NCBI RefSeq assembly: GCF_050613185.1
Contig: NZ_CP192511.1
Span: 124,001-188,000, forward strand
Direction of reading: 5' to 3'
DNA from: Chelonobacter sp050613185
GTDB taxonomy: Bacteria > Pseudomonadota > Gammaproteobacteria > Enterobacterales > Pasteurellaceae
Length of the DNA: 64,000 nucleotides
Part shown: positions 50,767-59,746 of the stretch, piece by piece
How positions within the stretch are numbered: the stretch's first letter is position 1
How the letters are laid out: each line of letters begins with the position of its first letter
Translations under genes and position numbers: made by a program
The notes under the pieces: generated by a model
The model's database searches: none
What the model saw: the letters and a program-made list of their open reading frames with translations, nothing else
What the model was told of the DNA's origin: nothing

Positions 50767-52512
50767 TTATTTGCTTGCCAACAGCAATTGCGCCAACTCT
50801 TTTTTCTCGTCGAGACTCAAACTGTGGTTGCGATCTTTGGCAATTAGCAGTTCCATACGTTTTTCAATTAATTGGTTATACAGATAACTGAGATTATCGG
50901 TAAAGGTTTTTTCGACGTTTTCGTCATTGATTAAATGATCCCACAATGCCAACATTTCAAGGTGTCGGCTGTTTTCTTTTCCGCGCCAATGTTCCAAAAT
51001 CTGCCCGGTGGTCAGCCCCACCCGCTCCCTGCACAAATTCGCCAGTTCGTAAAACAGTTGAAAACCGGGATCTTGCAATGCCTGTAGCGATTCAATATCA
51101 GGGATCAGCTCCACCAATTTCGGATTTTGTAATAACAGCGCAATCAACAAGCGCATTGGCGTTTGTTTGATTTTGGGCTGCCTAAAGTGCGGTTTTGCCT
51201 GATGTTCCGGCGCCGCCAATAATTTCTGTAGCTGGTTCGGATCTAAAATCCCCAATTTGCTACCCAACATTTCCACCAAATAGGTGCGCAGCAATTTGCC
51301 CGGAATTTTTTGAATCAACGGCTCGCTCAACGCCGCCAGTTTCGCCTTGCCTTCTTTACTGGTGAGATCCACCTGCGCCAATAAATGTTCAAACAGAAAT
51401 TCATTCAAGCTTTTGGCTTGCGCGACAAACTGTAAAAACGCGTCTTTGCCGACTTGGCGGATATAGGAATCGGGATCTTCGCCGTCGGGCAAAAATACGA
51501 ATTTGAGCTGCCGCCCGTCTTGCAAGTGCGGTAACGCATTTTCCAACGCGCGCCACGCCGCCTCGCGCCCGGCACGGTCGCCGTCGTAACAGCAGACAAT
51601 CTGTTCGCAACTGCGGAACAACTGATAAATCTGCTCCCCGGTGGTCGCCGTGCCTAATGCGGCAACCGCATTATTTACACCGAATTGCGCCAACGCCACC
51701 ACGTCCATGTAGCCTTCCACCACCAGCAGAAATTCCGGTTCGGCATTGTCTTGCAAGGCTTCGTATAACCCGTACAGCTCGTTGCCTTTATGGTAAATAG
51801 CGGTTTCCGGTGAGTTAAGGTATTTCGGCTTTTCATCACCCAACACGCGCCCGCCGAAGGCGATCACCCGCCCGCGCTTATCGCGAATCGGAAACATTAA
51901 ACGGTTGCGAAAACGATCATAAATATTGCCGCGATCATTTTTCGACAACATTCCGCTGTCGAGCAACTGCTGCTCGGTATCTTTGCTTTTGGCGAATTTG
52001 CGCAACACCGAATCCATGCTGTTCGGCACAAAACCGATTTGGTAACGCCGCACCACCTCTGGCGACAGTCCGCGCTTTTCCACATAGGCTTGCGCCGGAA
52101 TATCCGCTTGCAGATTGTGCTGATAAAAATCGGCGATTGCTTGCATTAATTGGTGGAGATCGCGCTTACTTTGATAAGTTAAGTGCGTACCGCCCTGCTC
52201 GGCTTTGCCCTGCTCACGCGGCACGTCCAAACCGTAGATTGCCGCCAGTTCTTCTACCGCCTCGACAAATTCCAACTTGTCATATTCCATCAAAAAGCTG
52301 ATGGCATTGCCGTGGGCACCGCAACCGAAGCAGTGATAAAATTGTTTATTTTGACTGACAGTAAAAGAAGGCGTCTTCTCATGATGAAAAGGACAGCAGG
52401 CTTGGTAATCCCGTCCGGCTTTTTTCAGCTTGACCCGTGTATTGACCAACTCGACAATATCGGTGCGCGCCAGCAAATCGTCAATAAAGGTTCTGGGGAT
52501 TAGTCCTTTCAT
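50767..52512 (-). CDS. dnaG: DNA primase
   Basis: Makes RNA primers at the fork. 581 residues: N-terminal CHC2 zinc ribbon (ACCPFHHEKTPSFTV ... YHCFGCGAHGNA), TOPRIM core (LLVVEGYMDVVALAQ; VCCYDGDRAGREAAWRALE), and the C-terminal DnaB-binding helical domain. The start MKGLIPRTFIDDLL is chosen over an upstream TTG. Middle gene of the macromolecular synthesis operon. Confidence 0.97.
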   Translation of the reverse strand: MKGLIPRTFIDDLLARTDIVELVNTRVKLKKAGRDYQACCPFHHEKTPSFTVSQNKQFYHCFGCGAHGNAISFLMEYDKLEFVEAVEELAAIYGLDVPREQGKAEQGGTHLTYQSKRDLHQLMQAIADFYQHNLQADIPAQAYVEKRGLSPEVVRRYQIGFVPNSMDSVLRKFAKSKDTEQQLLDSGMLSKNDRGNIYDRFRNRLMFPIRDKRGRVIAFGGRVLGDEKPKYLNSPETAIYHKGNELYGLYEALQDNAEPEFLLVVEGYMDVVALAQFGVNNAVAALGTATTGEQIYQLFRSCEQIVCCYDGDRAGREAAWRALENALPHLQDGRQLKFVFLPDGEDPDSYIRQVGKDAFLQFVAQAKSLNEFLFEHLLAQVDLTSKEGKAKLAALSEPLIQKIPGKLLRTYLVEMLGSKLGILDPNQLQKLLAAPEHQAKPHFRQPKIKQTPMRLLIALLLQNPKLVELIPDIESLQALQDPGFQLFYELANLCRERVGLTTGQILEHWRGKENSRHLEMLALWDHLINDENVEKTFTDNLSYLYNQLIEKRMELLIAKDRNHSLSLDEKKELAQLLLASK

Positions 52513-52587
52513 ATAATGCAATTGCTCCGTGATAAGGGCTTATTCAGCAACGAAACAGAAATCGATAAAAAGGAAGAAAGCATATAG

Positions 52588-52619
52588 AATAAAACCGTGA
52601 AGCCTGAGGGATCACGGTT
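52588..52619 (-). terminator. Terminator between rpsU and dnaG
   Basis: Minus strand AACCGTGA / TCACGGTT, 8-bp stem with an 11-nt loop, followed by TTTTA. E. coli has an internal terminator at the same place to keep dnaG expression far below rpsU (family knowledge). Confidence 0.8.
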
Positions 52620-52667
52620 CTATCGAATTTTAGCATTCAACCGCCAAGTGCGGTCGCAAGCTGAAAA

Positions 52668-52883
52668 TTAGTATAAACGAGTGTGACGTGCGTTTTCACG
52701 AGCCAATTTTTTCGCATGACGTTTTTGCGCGGACGCTTTTTCACGTTTACGGATTGTTGTTGGCTTTTCATAGAATTCACGGCTGCGAACTTCGGCTAAG
52801 ATACCGGCTTTTTCGCATGAACGTTTGAAACGACGTAATGCAACGTCAAAGGATTCGTTTTCACGTACTTTAATTACAGGCAT
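52668..52883 (-). CDS. rpsU: 30S ribosomal protein S21
   Basis: 71 residues, MPVIKVRENESFDVALRRF through KLARENARHTRLY, nearly identical to E. coli S21. It binds the platform of the small subunit near the anti-Shine-Dalgarno region. First gene of rpsU-dnaG-rpoD and divergent from tsaD, the usual gammaproteobacterial arrangement. Confidence 0.98.
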   Translation of the reverse strand: MPVIKVRENESFDVALRRFKRSCEKAGILAEVRSREFYEKPTTIRKREKASAQKRHAKKLARENARHTRLY

Positions 52884-53124
52884 GTGCCATTCACCTCAAA
52901 GGAACTTTGTTATTTTAACGTAATTGCCGCAATTAAAGCGACAGGACTATATAAAGGTTTGCAATTCTAATGCAAAAGACGGGTAAAAGTCAAAGCAAAG
53001 TTTGCTTTTTTGCTAAAAATTTGCCCGCTGCTTAGCCTCGCGGAAAGAGAGAAAGGTTGCATAGAAATCGCGGCATAGTAGAATAATCGCTTATTCCAAT
53101 ACATTAGACCACAGGAACAAAAAA

Positions 53125-54144
53125 ATGCGGATTTTAGGCATTGAAACCTCCTGCGATGAAACCGGCGTTGCGATTTACGATGAACGGCACGGCTTGATCG
53201 CCAACCAATTATACACGCAAATTGCGCTGCACGCCGATTACGGCGGGGTCGTGCCGGAACTTGCCTCGCGCGATCATATCCGCAAAACCGCGCCGCTGAT
53301 TCAAGCCGCATTAAAAGAAGCCAACCTGACCGCCGCCGAGATTGACGGCGTGGCGTACACCGCCGGACCGGGTTTGGTCGGGGCGTTGTTGGTCGGTGCA
53401 ACCATCGCCCGTTCGTTGGCGTATGCCTGGAATGTGCCGGCGTTGGGCGTACATCACATGGAAGGGCACTTGCTCGCGCCGATGTTGGAAAGCAATCCGC
53501 CTGGCTTTCCGTTTATCGCATTATTGGTCTCCGGCGGACATACCCAGTTGGTGCAAGTCGATGGCGTTGGGCAATATCAGTTATTGGGCGAATCCATCGA
53601 CGATGCCGCCGGTGAAGCCTTCGACAAAACGGCTAAGTTGCTTGGTTTGGATTATCCTGGCGGCGCGGCATTGGCAAAATTGGCGCAAAAAGGCAACGTG
53701 CGGTTTAAATTTCCGCGCCCGATGACCGATCGTCCGGGCTTGGATTTCAGTTTCTCGGGCTTAAAAACCTTTGCCGCCAACACCATTGCAAACAATCCGA
53801 ATGACGAACAAACCCGTGCCGATATTGCTTTCGCCTTTCAAGAAGCTGTGGTCGATACCCTAATGATCAAATGCCGCCGCGCCTTGCAACAAAGCGGCTT
53901 AAAACGCTTGGTGATCGCCGGCGGCGTCAGCGCCAATACCGCACTTCGCCACGGATTAGCCGAATTAATGCGGCAAATCGGCGGGGAAGTATTTTATCCG
54001 CAACCGCAATTTTGCACCGACAACGGCGCAATGATTGCTTACGCCGGATTTTTACGCTTAAAGAGCGGTCAGCAATCGGATTTGCGCATTGACGTGCGCC
54101 CGCGTTGGAATATGACGGAGCTTCCGCCGTTAACTTCCAGCTAA
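53125..54144 (+). CDS. tsaD: tRNA threonylcarbamoyladenosine transferase TsaD
   Basis: 339 residues of the ASKHA fold. Together with TsaB and TsaE it makes t6A at position 37 of ANN-decoding tRNAs. MRILGIETSCDETGVAIYD is the N-terminal motif, HHMEGHLLAPM holds the metal-binding His pair, and SGGHTQLVQV and VIAGGVSANTALR are nucleotide-binding. Divergent from rpsU. Confidence 0.97.
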   Translation: MRILGIETSCDETGVAIYDERHGLIANQLYTQIALHADYGGVVPELASRDHIRKTAPLIQAALKEANLTAAEIDGVAYTAGPGLVGALLVGATIARSLAYAWNVPALGVHHMEGHLLAPMLESNPPGFPFIALLVSGGHTQLVQVDGVGQYQLLGESIDDAAGEAFDKTAKLLGLDYPGGAALAKLAQKGNVRFKFPRPMTDRPGLDFSFSGLKTFAANTIANNPNDEQTRADIAFAFQEAVVDTLMIKCRRALQQSGLKRLVIAGGVSANTALRHGLAELMRQIGGEVFYPQPQFCTDNGAMIAYAGFLRLKSGQQSDLRIDVRPRWNMTELPPLTSS

Positions 54145-54179
54145 TTTAATGATTTGATTAAACGAAAAAGGAAATGATG

Positions 54180-54692
54180 ATGAAAAATTGGCACACTTGG
54201 TTAATAATCGGTTGTATTTCAATCCTGTTCGGGCTATTTGCGATTATCAATCCGTTCGCCGCCAGTATTGCGGTAGAACAATTGATTTCGTGGATTTTTA
54301 TCGTGATCGGCTTGATTCAAATCTACTCGGCATGGAAAACCCAGCGTCTCTCTTGGGTGATGTTGTCCGGCGTAATCGGCTTGCTGGTCGGTTTGGTAAT
54401 GTTGACTAATCCGCTTGAGACCTTGTTTTCGCTCACCGCCACGATTTCGATTTTATTGCTGTTAATCGGCGGCGCCAAATTGTTGGCGTCATGGCGCCTG
54501 CGTGCCACTCCGTTCTTCGGCTTCGTGATGTTTTCCGGCTTGCTTTCGATCCTGATTTCCATCGTTATCTTCGCCAATCTGCCGAACGCCGCCGCAATGC
54601 TGCTCGGTTTGCTGCTGGCGATCGAACTGATCTCCAACGGCATTTCACTGCTTACCTATGCGGTGATTATCAAGAAAATGGAACAGGAATAA
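54180..54692 (+). CDS. HdeD-family (DUF308) membrane protein
   Basis: 170 residues with six hydrophobic segments in three repeated pairs (LIIGCISILFGLFAIINPF; VMLSGVIGLLVGLVMLTNPL; MFSGLLSILISIVIFANLP), the pattern of HdeD/DUF308. E. coli HdeD helps acid resistance at high density; the function here is unknown. Three ATG codons in tandem (54174, 54177, 54180); the third is best spaced from AAGGA. Confidence 0.8.
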   Translation: MKNWHTWLIIGCISILFGLFAIINPFAASIAVEQLISWIFIVIGLIQIYSAWKTQRLSWVMLSGVIGLLVGLVMLTNPLETLFSLTATISILLLLIGGAKLLASWRLRATPFFGFVMFSGLLSILISIVIFANLPNAAAMLLGLLLAIELISNGISLLTYAVIIKKMEQE

Positions 54693-54743
54693 AGCGTAGA
54701 AAGGGGGATATATTCCCCCGTTTCGCAACCGCTTTTTTGAAAG

Positions 54744-55571
54744 CTAATAATAGTTTTTACCCGCTTTTTCAATCAGCTTGCATAAATACGGAATATCATC
54801 ATGGCTGAGCATATCAATCAGCCCTTCGCGCAGCCAGCCGATAATTTCGCTTTCCACATCAAAACCGTATTTTTGATTATAGACTTGAGTGATTTCCATC
54901 TCAGGCGGCGATTCGTGCAGATATAAACGCACCGATAAACCGGCTTTTTTATAGGCGATCAAATCGTCACGGTGAATATAATGGTATTCGACACACACGC
55001 TATCGGCATTTGAGGCTAAAACCGCCTCCAATTGCTTGTTATAACGTGCCAGTGTCACCACTTGCAATTTCACCTGCGGCACAATCGTTTTAACACGGTT
55101 GATCAGAACGTGATCGAACGCCAACAACAAAACATTATCCAGCGCTTCGGTTTCCAACAACAATGCCGCCAGCACTTCGGCGCAACGTTGATGGTGCTGT
55201 TTTTGCTTCACTTCCAATACCAGTCCGACATTGTTTGCCACCGCCCATAACAGCACTTCGCGCAGCTCGGGCAATTTAGTACCGGCAAATTCAGTGCCGA
55301 ATTTAACCCCATAGTCATACTGTTGCAACTCCGCCAACGTCATCTGCTCAATATAACCGCTGCCGGTCGAAACCCGATCAATGGTGAAATCATGATGGAC
55401 CACCAACTTTTCGTCTTTGGTCATGTGCACATCCAACTCCACCGTGTGCGTTCCCGCCGCCAGTGCCGCTTCGAACGCCGGCATGGTATTTTCCGGATAA
55501 CGCGAACTGTATCCGCGGTGGCTGTTGGCTAAAATAATGCCTTGATCGGCAACAATAAAATTAAAACCCAT
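54744..55571 (-). CDS. Cytoplasmic glycerophosphodiester phosphodiesterase
   Basis: 275 residues. GDPD motifs: HRGYSSRYPENTMPAF with the catalytic His, VELDVHMTKDEKLVVHHD with the metal ligands and second His, and VLEVKQK. No signal peptide, so UgpQ-like rather than the periplasmic GlpQ. It would release glycerol-3-phosphate from deacylated phospholipid head groups. The start ATG at 55571 follows GAGGA; an ATG nine codons upstream lacks a ribosome site. Divergent from the ABC transporter genes, so the two probably share control. Confidence 0.88.
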   Translation of the reverse strand: MGFNFIVADQGIILANSHRGYSSRYPENTMPAFEAALAAGTHTVELDVHMTKDEKLVVHHDFTIDRVSTGSGYIEQMTLAELQQYDYGVKFGTEFAGTKLPELREVLLWAVANNVGLVLEVKQKQHHQRCAEVLAALLLETEALDNVLLLAFDHVLINRVKTIVPQVKLQVVTLARYNKQLEAVLASNADSVCVEYHYIHRDDLIAYKKAGLSVRLYLHESPPEMEITQVYNQKYGFDVESEIIGWLREGLIDMLSHDDIPYLCKLIEKAGKNYY

Positions 55572-55785
55572 TTTTTCCTCACTTAGTCTATCACTCATAT
55601 TTGAATTTAATTATCAAATAATTGAAAACAAATTAGTAGCAATATACCAGATAAATGCGATCGAAATCACAAATTAAATAAAAATTTGAGTTTATTTTTT
55701 AAATCGTAATGAAACTGTCATATTTGTCCTGTATTATCGCAGCAACCAAGCCGTCCGGCTTACTGATTTCTTAATGGAGGAATGT

Positions 55786-56856
55786 ATGGCAACTTTGACG
55801 ATTAACAAAATCACCAAAAAATTTGGGGATTATTATGCGGCAAACAATATTTCGTTTACCGCTAACGAGGGGGAATTCGTTACCCTGCTCGGTCCGAGCG
55901 GCTGCGGCAAAACCTCGTTGCTGAAACTGATTGCCGGTTTTCATGTGCCGGACGCCGGTGAAATCCTGATCGACGGCAAAAACGTCAACAATGTGCCGCC
56001 GGAAAAACGCAACACGGCGATGTGCTTTCAATCCTATGCCCTGTTTCCCCATTTGAATGTGGCGCACAATATTTGCTATGGCTTGCAACAGCGCAAAATC
56101 GCCGCTGCGGAACAAAAAAACCGTTTGGATCTGGCGCTGAAACAGATGGATTTGGAACTGCACCGCCTGAAATTGCCCGGTCAGCTTTCCGGCGGACAAC
56201 AGCAACGGGTCGCTTTAGCCCGCGCGATGGTCACCCGCCCCGACGTCATTCTATTCGATGAACCGCTATCAAACCTCGATGCCAAGCTGCGTGAAAGTGT
56301 GCGTTTTGAAATCAAACAACTTTCCCGCCAATATAATTTGACCAGTATTTACGTCACCCACGACCAAGCGGAGGCGCTGGCGATGTCAGACAAAATCATT
56401 GTGTTGAACAAAGGCAATATCGAACAAATCGGCACACCGGAAGAGATTTATTACCGCCCGAAAAACCGGTTTGTCGCCGATTTTATCGGCGTTGCCAACA
56501 TCACCCGCGCCAAAGTGCGGTCTTGCGGCGAACAATTGTATCAGGTCAGTTCGGTATTCGGTGATTTTATCGTCGAATCGGAGATCACGCCGCAAGCCGA
56601 GTGGATTTATATCTGTTTCCGTCCCGAAGATGCGGAACTTTGCACGGATTCGACGGCGGAAAACCGCTTTAGCGCCGACATTCTGCAAACCGCATTCATG
56701 GGCAATTTAACCGAAATCCAAGCGCAAATCGAACGCGGCACAGAGAGTCAAAAAGTGCGGTTGCAAGTAAAAAACTTCTTGCAAATCCAAGGCAAAACCA
56801 AGCTGGATTTTCGCCTGCCGCGCACGGCAATTCACTTTTTGGAGGCGGTCTCATGA
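55786..56856 (+). CDS. ABC transporter ATP-binding protein (PotA/FbpC-like)
   Basis: 356 residues. Walker A LGPSGCGKTSLLKL, Q-loop AMCFQSYALFPHL, signature LSGGQQQRVALARAM, Walker B VILFDEPLSNLD, switch His in YVTHDQAEAL, and a C-terminal TOBE domain (about 240-350). This architecture belongs to importers of spermidine, iron, phosphonates or sugar phosphates. The start follows GGAGGAA. It overlaps the next gene by 4 bp. Confidence 0.88.
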   Translation: MATLTINKITKKFGDYYAANNISFTANEGEFVTLLGPSGCGKTSLLKLIAGFHVPDAGEILIDGKNVNNVPPEKRNTAMCFQSYALFPHLNVAHNICYGLQQRKIAAAEQKNRLDLALKQMDLELHRLKLPGQLSGGQQQRVALARAMVTRPDVILFDEPLSNLDAKLRESVRFEIKQLSRQYNLTSIYVTHDQAEALAMSDKIIVLNKGNIEQIGTPEEIYYRPKNRFVADFIGVANITRAKVRSCGEQLYQVSSVFGDFIVESEITPQAEWIYICFRPEDAELCTDSTAENRFSADILQTAFMGNLTEIQAQIERGTESQKVRLQVKNFLQIQGKTKLDFRLPRTAIHFLEAVS

Positions 56857-57722
56857 AAAATATCCGTAACGATCTCAAAGCGTGGTTGCTGCTCGGCAGC
56901 GGTTTAGGCACGATTTTATTGTTGATGGGATCGACCTTCTATATTGTGGTGGCGCAAAGTTTCGGGCTACACAACATCAACAATGCCGAACCGCACTTTA
57001 CCCTCGAATTCTGGCGTATCGTACTGGCGGATTCTACCTTTCAAAAATCGCTGACGTATTCGGTTAAGGTTTCGCTGCTCGGGGCGATTTTCTCGATTAT
57101 CGTGTCCTACCCCATCGCCATGTGGCTGCGCAGACCGATTGCGGGCAAAGTCGTTATTATCACTATTTTGCGGGCGCCAATGCTGGTGCCGGGTTTGGTT
57201 GCGGCATTTCTGTTTATCAACGTGATTTCCTATCACGGCATTCTGAACGAATCGCTGGTGTGGCTGGGTATCTGGGACGAACCCAAATCGCTGCAAAATG
57301 ATGAATTCGGCTGGGGCGTGGTGATTTTACAGATGTGGAAAAACATTCCGTTTGCGCTGATTCTGATCGGCGGTGCGGTCAACGGGCTAAAAAACGATCT
57401 GCTCGATGCTGCCGCCAATCTCGGTTCGAATGCGTGGCAGCGTTTCCGTTATGTCATTTTTCCGATGACGTTGGGCGCGGTGCAAGTGGCGTTCGTATTA
57501 ATTTTTATCGGCGCATTGGGCGACTTCGCTTTCTATACCATTGCCGGACCGCGCAGCACCTATTCGTTGGCACGGCTCATGCAAATGACCGCTTACCAAT
57601 TTGAAGAATGGAATCAAAGTGCGGTGATCGCCATGATGATTATGCTGACTTCCGCCTTCTTCACTATCTTGATTTCCGTCCTTATCCGTCCGCTGGCAAC
57701 CAAACGGGGAGACATCAAATGA
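56853..57722 (+). CDS. ABC transporter permease 1 (PotB/PhnU-like)
   Basis: 289 residues, six predicted membrane segments (LGTILLLMGSTFYIVVAQSF at the start). The ATPase-contact loop reads DLLDAAANLGSNAWQRFRYVIFP, the EAA motif. ATGA overlaps join it to the ATPase gene and to the second permease, so the three are translationally coupled. Confidence 0.88.
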   Translation: MKNIRNDLKAWLLLGSGLGTILLLMGSTFYIVVAQSFGLHNINNAEPHFTLEFWRIVLADSTFQKSLTYSVKVSLLGAIFSIIVSYPIAMWLRRPIAGKVVIITILRAPMLVPGLVAAFLFINVISYHGILNESLVWLGIWDEPKSLQNDEFGWGVVILQMWKNIPFALILIGGAVNGLKNDLLDAAANLGSNAWQRFRYVIFPMTLGAVQVAFVLIFIGALGDFAFYTIAGPRSTYSLARLMQMTAYQFEEWNQSAVIAMMIMLTSAFFTILISVLIRPLATKRGDIK

Positions 57723-58561
57723 GCCAAGTTAAAACCAAAAACGGCAGACTGATTGCCAACATTTCTTTGACCTTTTTTATTCTCGTCAACGTGGTTTGGC
57801 TGGTGATTCCGTTGCTGATGGCGGGGTTATGGTCGCTGGTCGATCCGGAGCACCCATGGAGCTATCCGGATATATTGCCGCAATCGCTTTCGTTCGCCCG
57901 CTGGTTCGAGGTTTGGGAAAATACCGCCCTGCCGGAAGCCATGCTGAACAGTTACACCATCGCACCCGCCGTTTCCGCGTTGGCAATTGCGCTGGCTTTG
58001 CCGACGGCTTACGCTTTCGGACGTATGGATTTCCGTGGTAAAAAAATCGCCGAAATGCTGACCCTGATCCCTTTGGTGATCCCCGGCATGATTATCGCGC
58101 TATTTTTCAGTGCGGTGTTGATCGATTTAGAGATTCGCAGCCCGTTTGTCGGTATTGTCATCGGGCACACCGTGATGACCTTGCCCTATGCGATCCGTAT
58201 TTTGTCCGCCGGTTTTTCCTCCGTGCCGCAGGATTTGATCGACGCCAGCCGTGACTTGGGTGCGTCACGTATCACCACGTTTAAAGACGTGTATTTACCG
58301 ATGTTAAAACCGAGTTTTCTCGCCTCGATTATTTTCTGTCTGGTAAAAAGTATCGAAGAGTTTTCCATTTCATTCGTCATCGGATCGCCTGATTTCATCA
58401 CGGTACCGACGATTCTGTATTCGTTCTTGGGTTATTCGTTTGTGCGCCCGAACGCAGCGGTAGTGTCGTTAATCCTGTTGATTCCGAATATTATTTTATT
58501 GTTGATTATCGAAAAATTGCTGAAAGGCAACTACCTTTCACAATCCGGCGGTAAAGGCTGA
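57719..58561 (+). CDS. ABC transporter permease 2 (PotC/PhnV-like)
   Basis: 280 residues, six membrane segments. EAA loop DLIDASRDLGASRITTFKDV. The start MSQVKTKNG is fixed by the ATGA overlap; a longer reading frame upstream lies in the first permease gene and is spurious. Confidence 0.88.
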   Translation: MSQVKTKNGRLIANISLTFFILVNVVWLVIPLLMAGLWSLVDPEHPWSYPDILPQSLSFARWFEVWENTALPEAMLNSYTIAPAVSALAIALALPTAYAFGRMDFRGKKIAEMLTLIPLVIPGMIIALFFSAVLIDLEIRSPFVGIVIGHTVMTLPYAIRILSAGFSSVPQDLIDASRDLGASRITTFKDVYLPMLKPSFLASIIFCLVKSIEEFSISFVIGSPDFITVPTILYSFLGYSFVRPNAAVVSLILLIPNIILLLIIEKLLKGNYLSQSGGKG

Positions 58562-58600
58562 TGGTCATTCACCGTTTTTATCCATAAAAAGGAGCTATAT

Positions 58601-59686
58601 ATGCGTTATTTAAAAAAAATGACTCAACTGGGTTTAGCCGTTTCAACCTTAGCACTGGCCAGCGTATCCCATGCTGATTCGCTCGCCGGAAAATCGTGGG
58701 CGGAAATCGAAACCCTTGCCAAACAAGAAGGCGAAGTGACGTTCAGCGTTTGGTATCTGCAACCGGCTTGGCGTAGCGTCGTCAAAGACTTTGAACGGCA
58801 ATACGGCATCAAAGTGCGGATTCCCGAAGGTACGCTGGACGGTAACGTCAATAAGCTGATTGCCGAGAAAAATCTGACCCCGGGCAAAATGGACATCATC
58901 GCCATCTCTGCCGATCGGGTCAATATCGTCAATAATTTTGATGTTGCCACCGATCTCAGCGGCTTACCGCACTTTGACAAGCTTAACCACTATTTGCAAG
59001 GCGTGGATCTGGGCAACAACGCCATCGGCTTTTGGGGCAACCAAACCGGTCTGGCGTATGATCCATTACGGGTGAAAGCGGAAGAGTTGCCGCAAACTTG
59101 GCAGCAAATGGAAGCCTATATCCAAAATAATCCGAAAAAATTCGGTTATTCCGATCCAAACGGCGGCGGTTCGGGCAATGCCTTTATCCAACGCGCGATT
59201 GTTTACACCTCCGGCGACTATGATTACCAACAGCCGAATGTGGATAACGAACAAGTCAAAAAATGGCAGGCGGCCTGGCAGTGGTTTAGAGACAATAGCG
59301 CCAACATGACCCGCACGTCGTCAAACGCCGACAGCCTGACCCGTTTGAACGACGGCGAATTAAACCTGGTTGCCGCATGGCAAGATCACCTGTTCAGCCT
59401 GCAACAGCAAGGCGCAATCACCAAACGGCTGCAATTTTATGTGCCGGAGTTCGGCATGTTGGGCGGCGGCAATGCCGTTATCGTAGCCAAAAATGCGCCG
59501 CATCCGGCTGCGTCATTGCTGTTCACCCAATGGGTAACATCGCCTGAAACCCAACAAAAATTGAGCGGACATTTCGGCGTGCGCCCGTTAAGCAGCGAAT
59601 CAGGCAAAAAAGACATCGTCGGGTTCTCCGCCGATTGGGCGAAAGCACAAGTGCTCGGCTTCACCAAAGAAGTGGTTTCTCACTAG
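58601..59686 (+). CDS. Periplasmic solute-binding protein of the ABC importer
   Basis: 361 residues with a signal peptide (MTQLGLAVSTLALASVSHA, cleaved before DSLAG). The fold resembles the extracellular solute-binding proteins of spermidine, iron and phosphonate importers (TFSVWYLQPAWRSVVKDFE; TGLAYDPLRVKAEELPQTW; EFGMLGGGNAVIVAKNAPH). The ligand cannot be read from the sequence. The adjacent cytoplasmic phosphodiesterase suggests glycerophosphodiesters or a related organophosphate. Confidence 0.85.
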   Translation: MRYLKKMTQLGLAVSTLALASVSHADSLAGKSWAEIETLAKQEGEVTFSVWYLQPAWRSVVKDFERQYGIKVRIPEGTLDGNVNKLIAEKNLTPGKMDIIAISADRVNIVNNFDVATDLSGLPHFDKLNHYLQGVDLGNNAIGFWGNQTGLAYDPLRVKAEELPQTWQQMEAYIQNNPKKFGYSDPNGGGSGNAFIQRAIVYTSGDYDYQQPNVDNEQVKKWQAAWQWFRDNSANMTRTSSNADSLTRLNDGELNLVAAWQDHLFSLQQQGAITKRLQFYVPEFGMLGGGNAVIVAKNAPHPAASLLFTQWVTSPETQQKLSGHFGVRPLSSESGKKDIVGFSADWAKAQVLGFTKEVVSH

Positions 59687-59703
59687 AATCCTGCCGCAGA
59701 ATA

Positions 59704-59727
59704 GGGGATAATGCGTTATCCCCTTTT
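59704..59727 (+). terminator. Terminator after the solute-binding protein gene
   Basis: A perfect GGGGATAA TGCG TTATCCCC hairpin followed by TTTT, 17 bp past the stop. It separates the transporter operon from the ROK regulator and argues against a regulator start inside it at 59711. Confidence 0.85.
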
Positions 59728-59746
59728 AACCAATGATCGGATCACC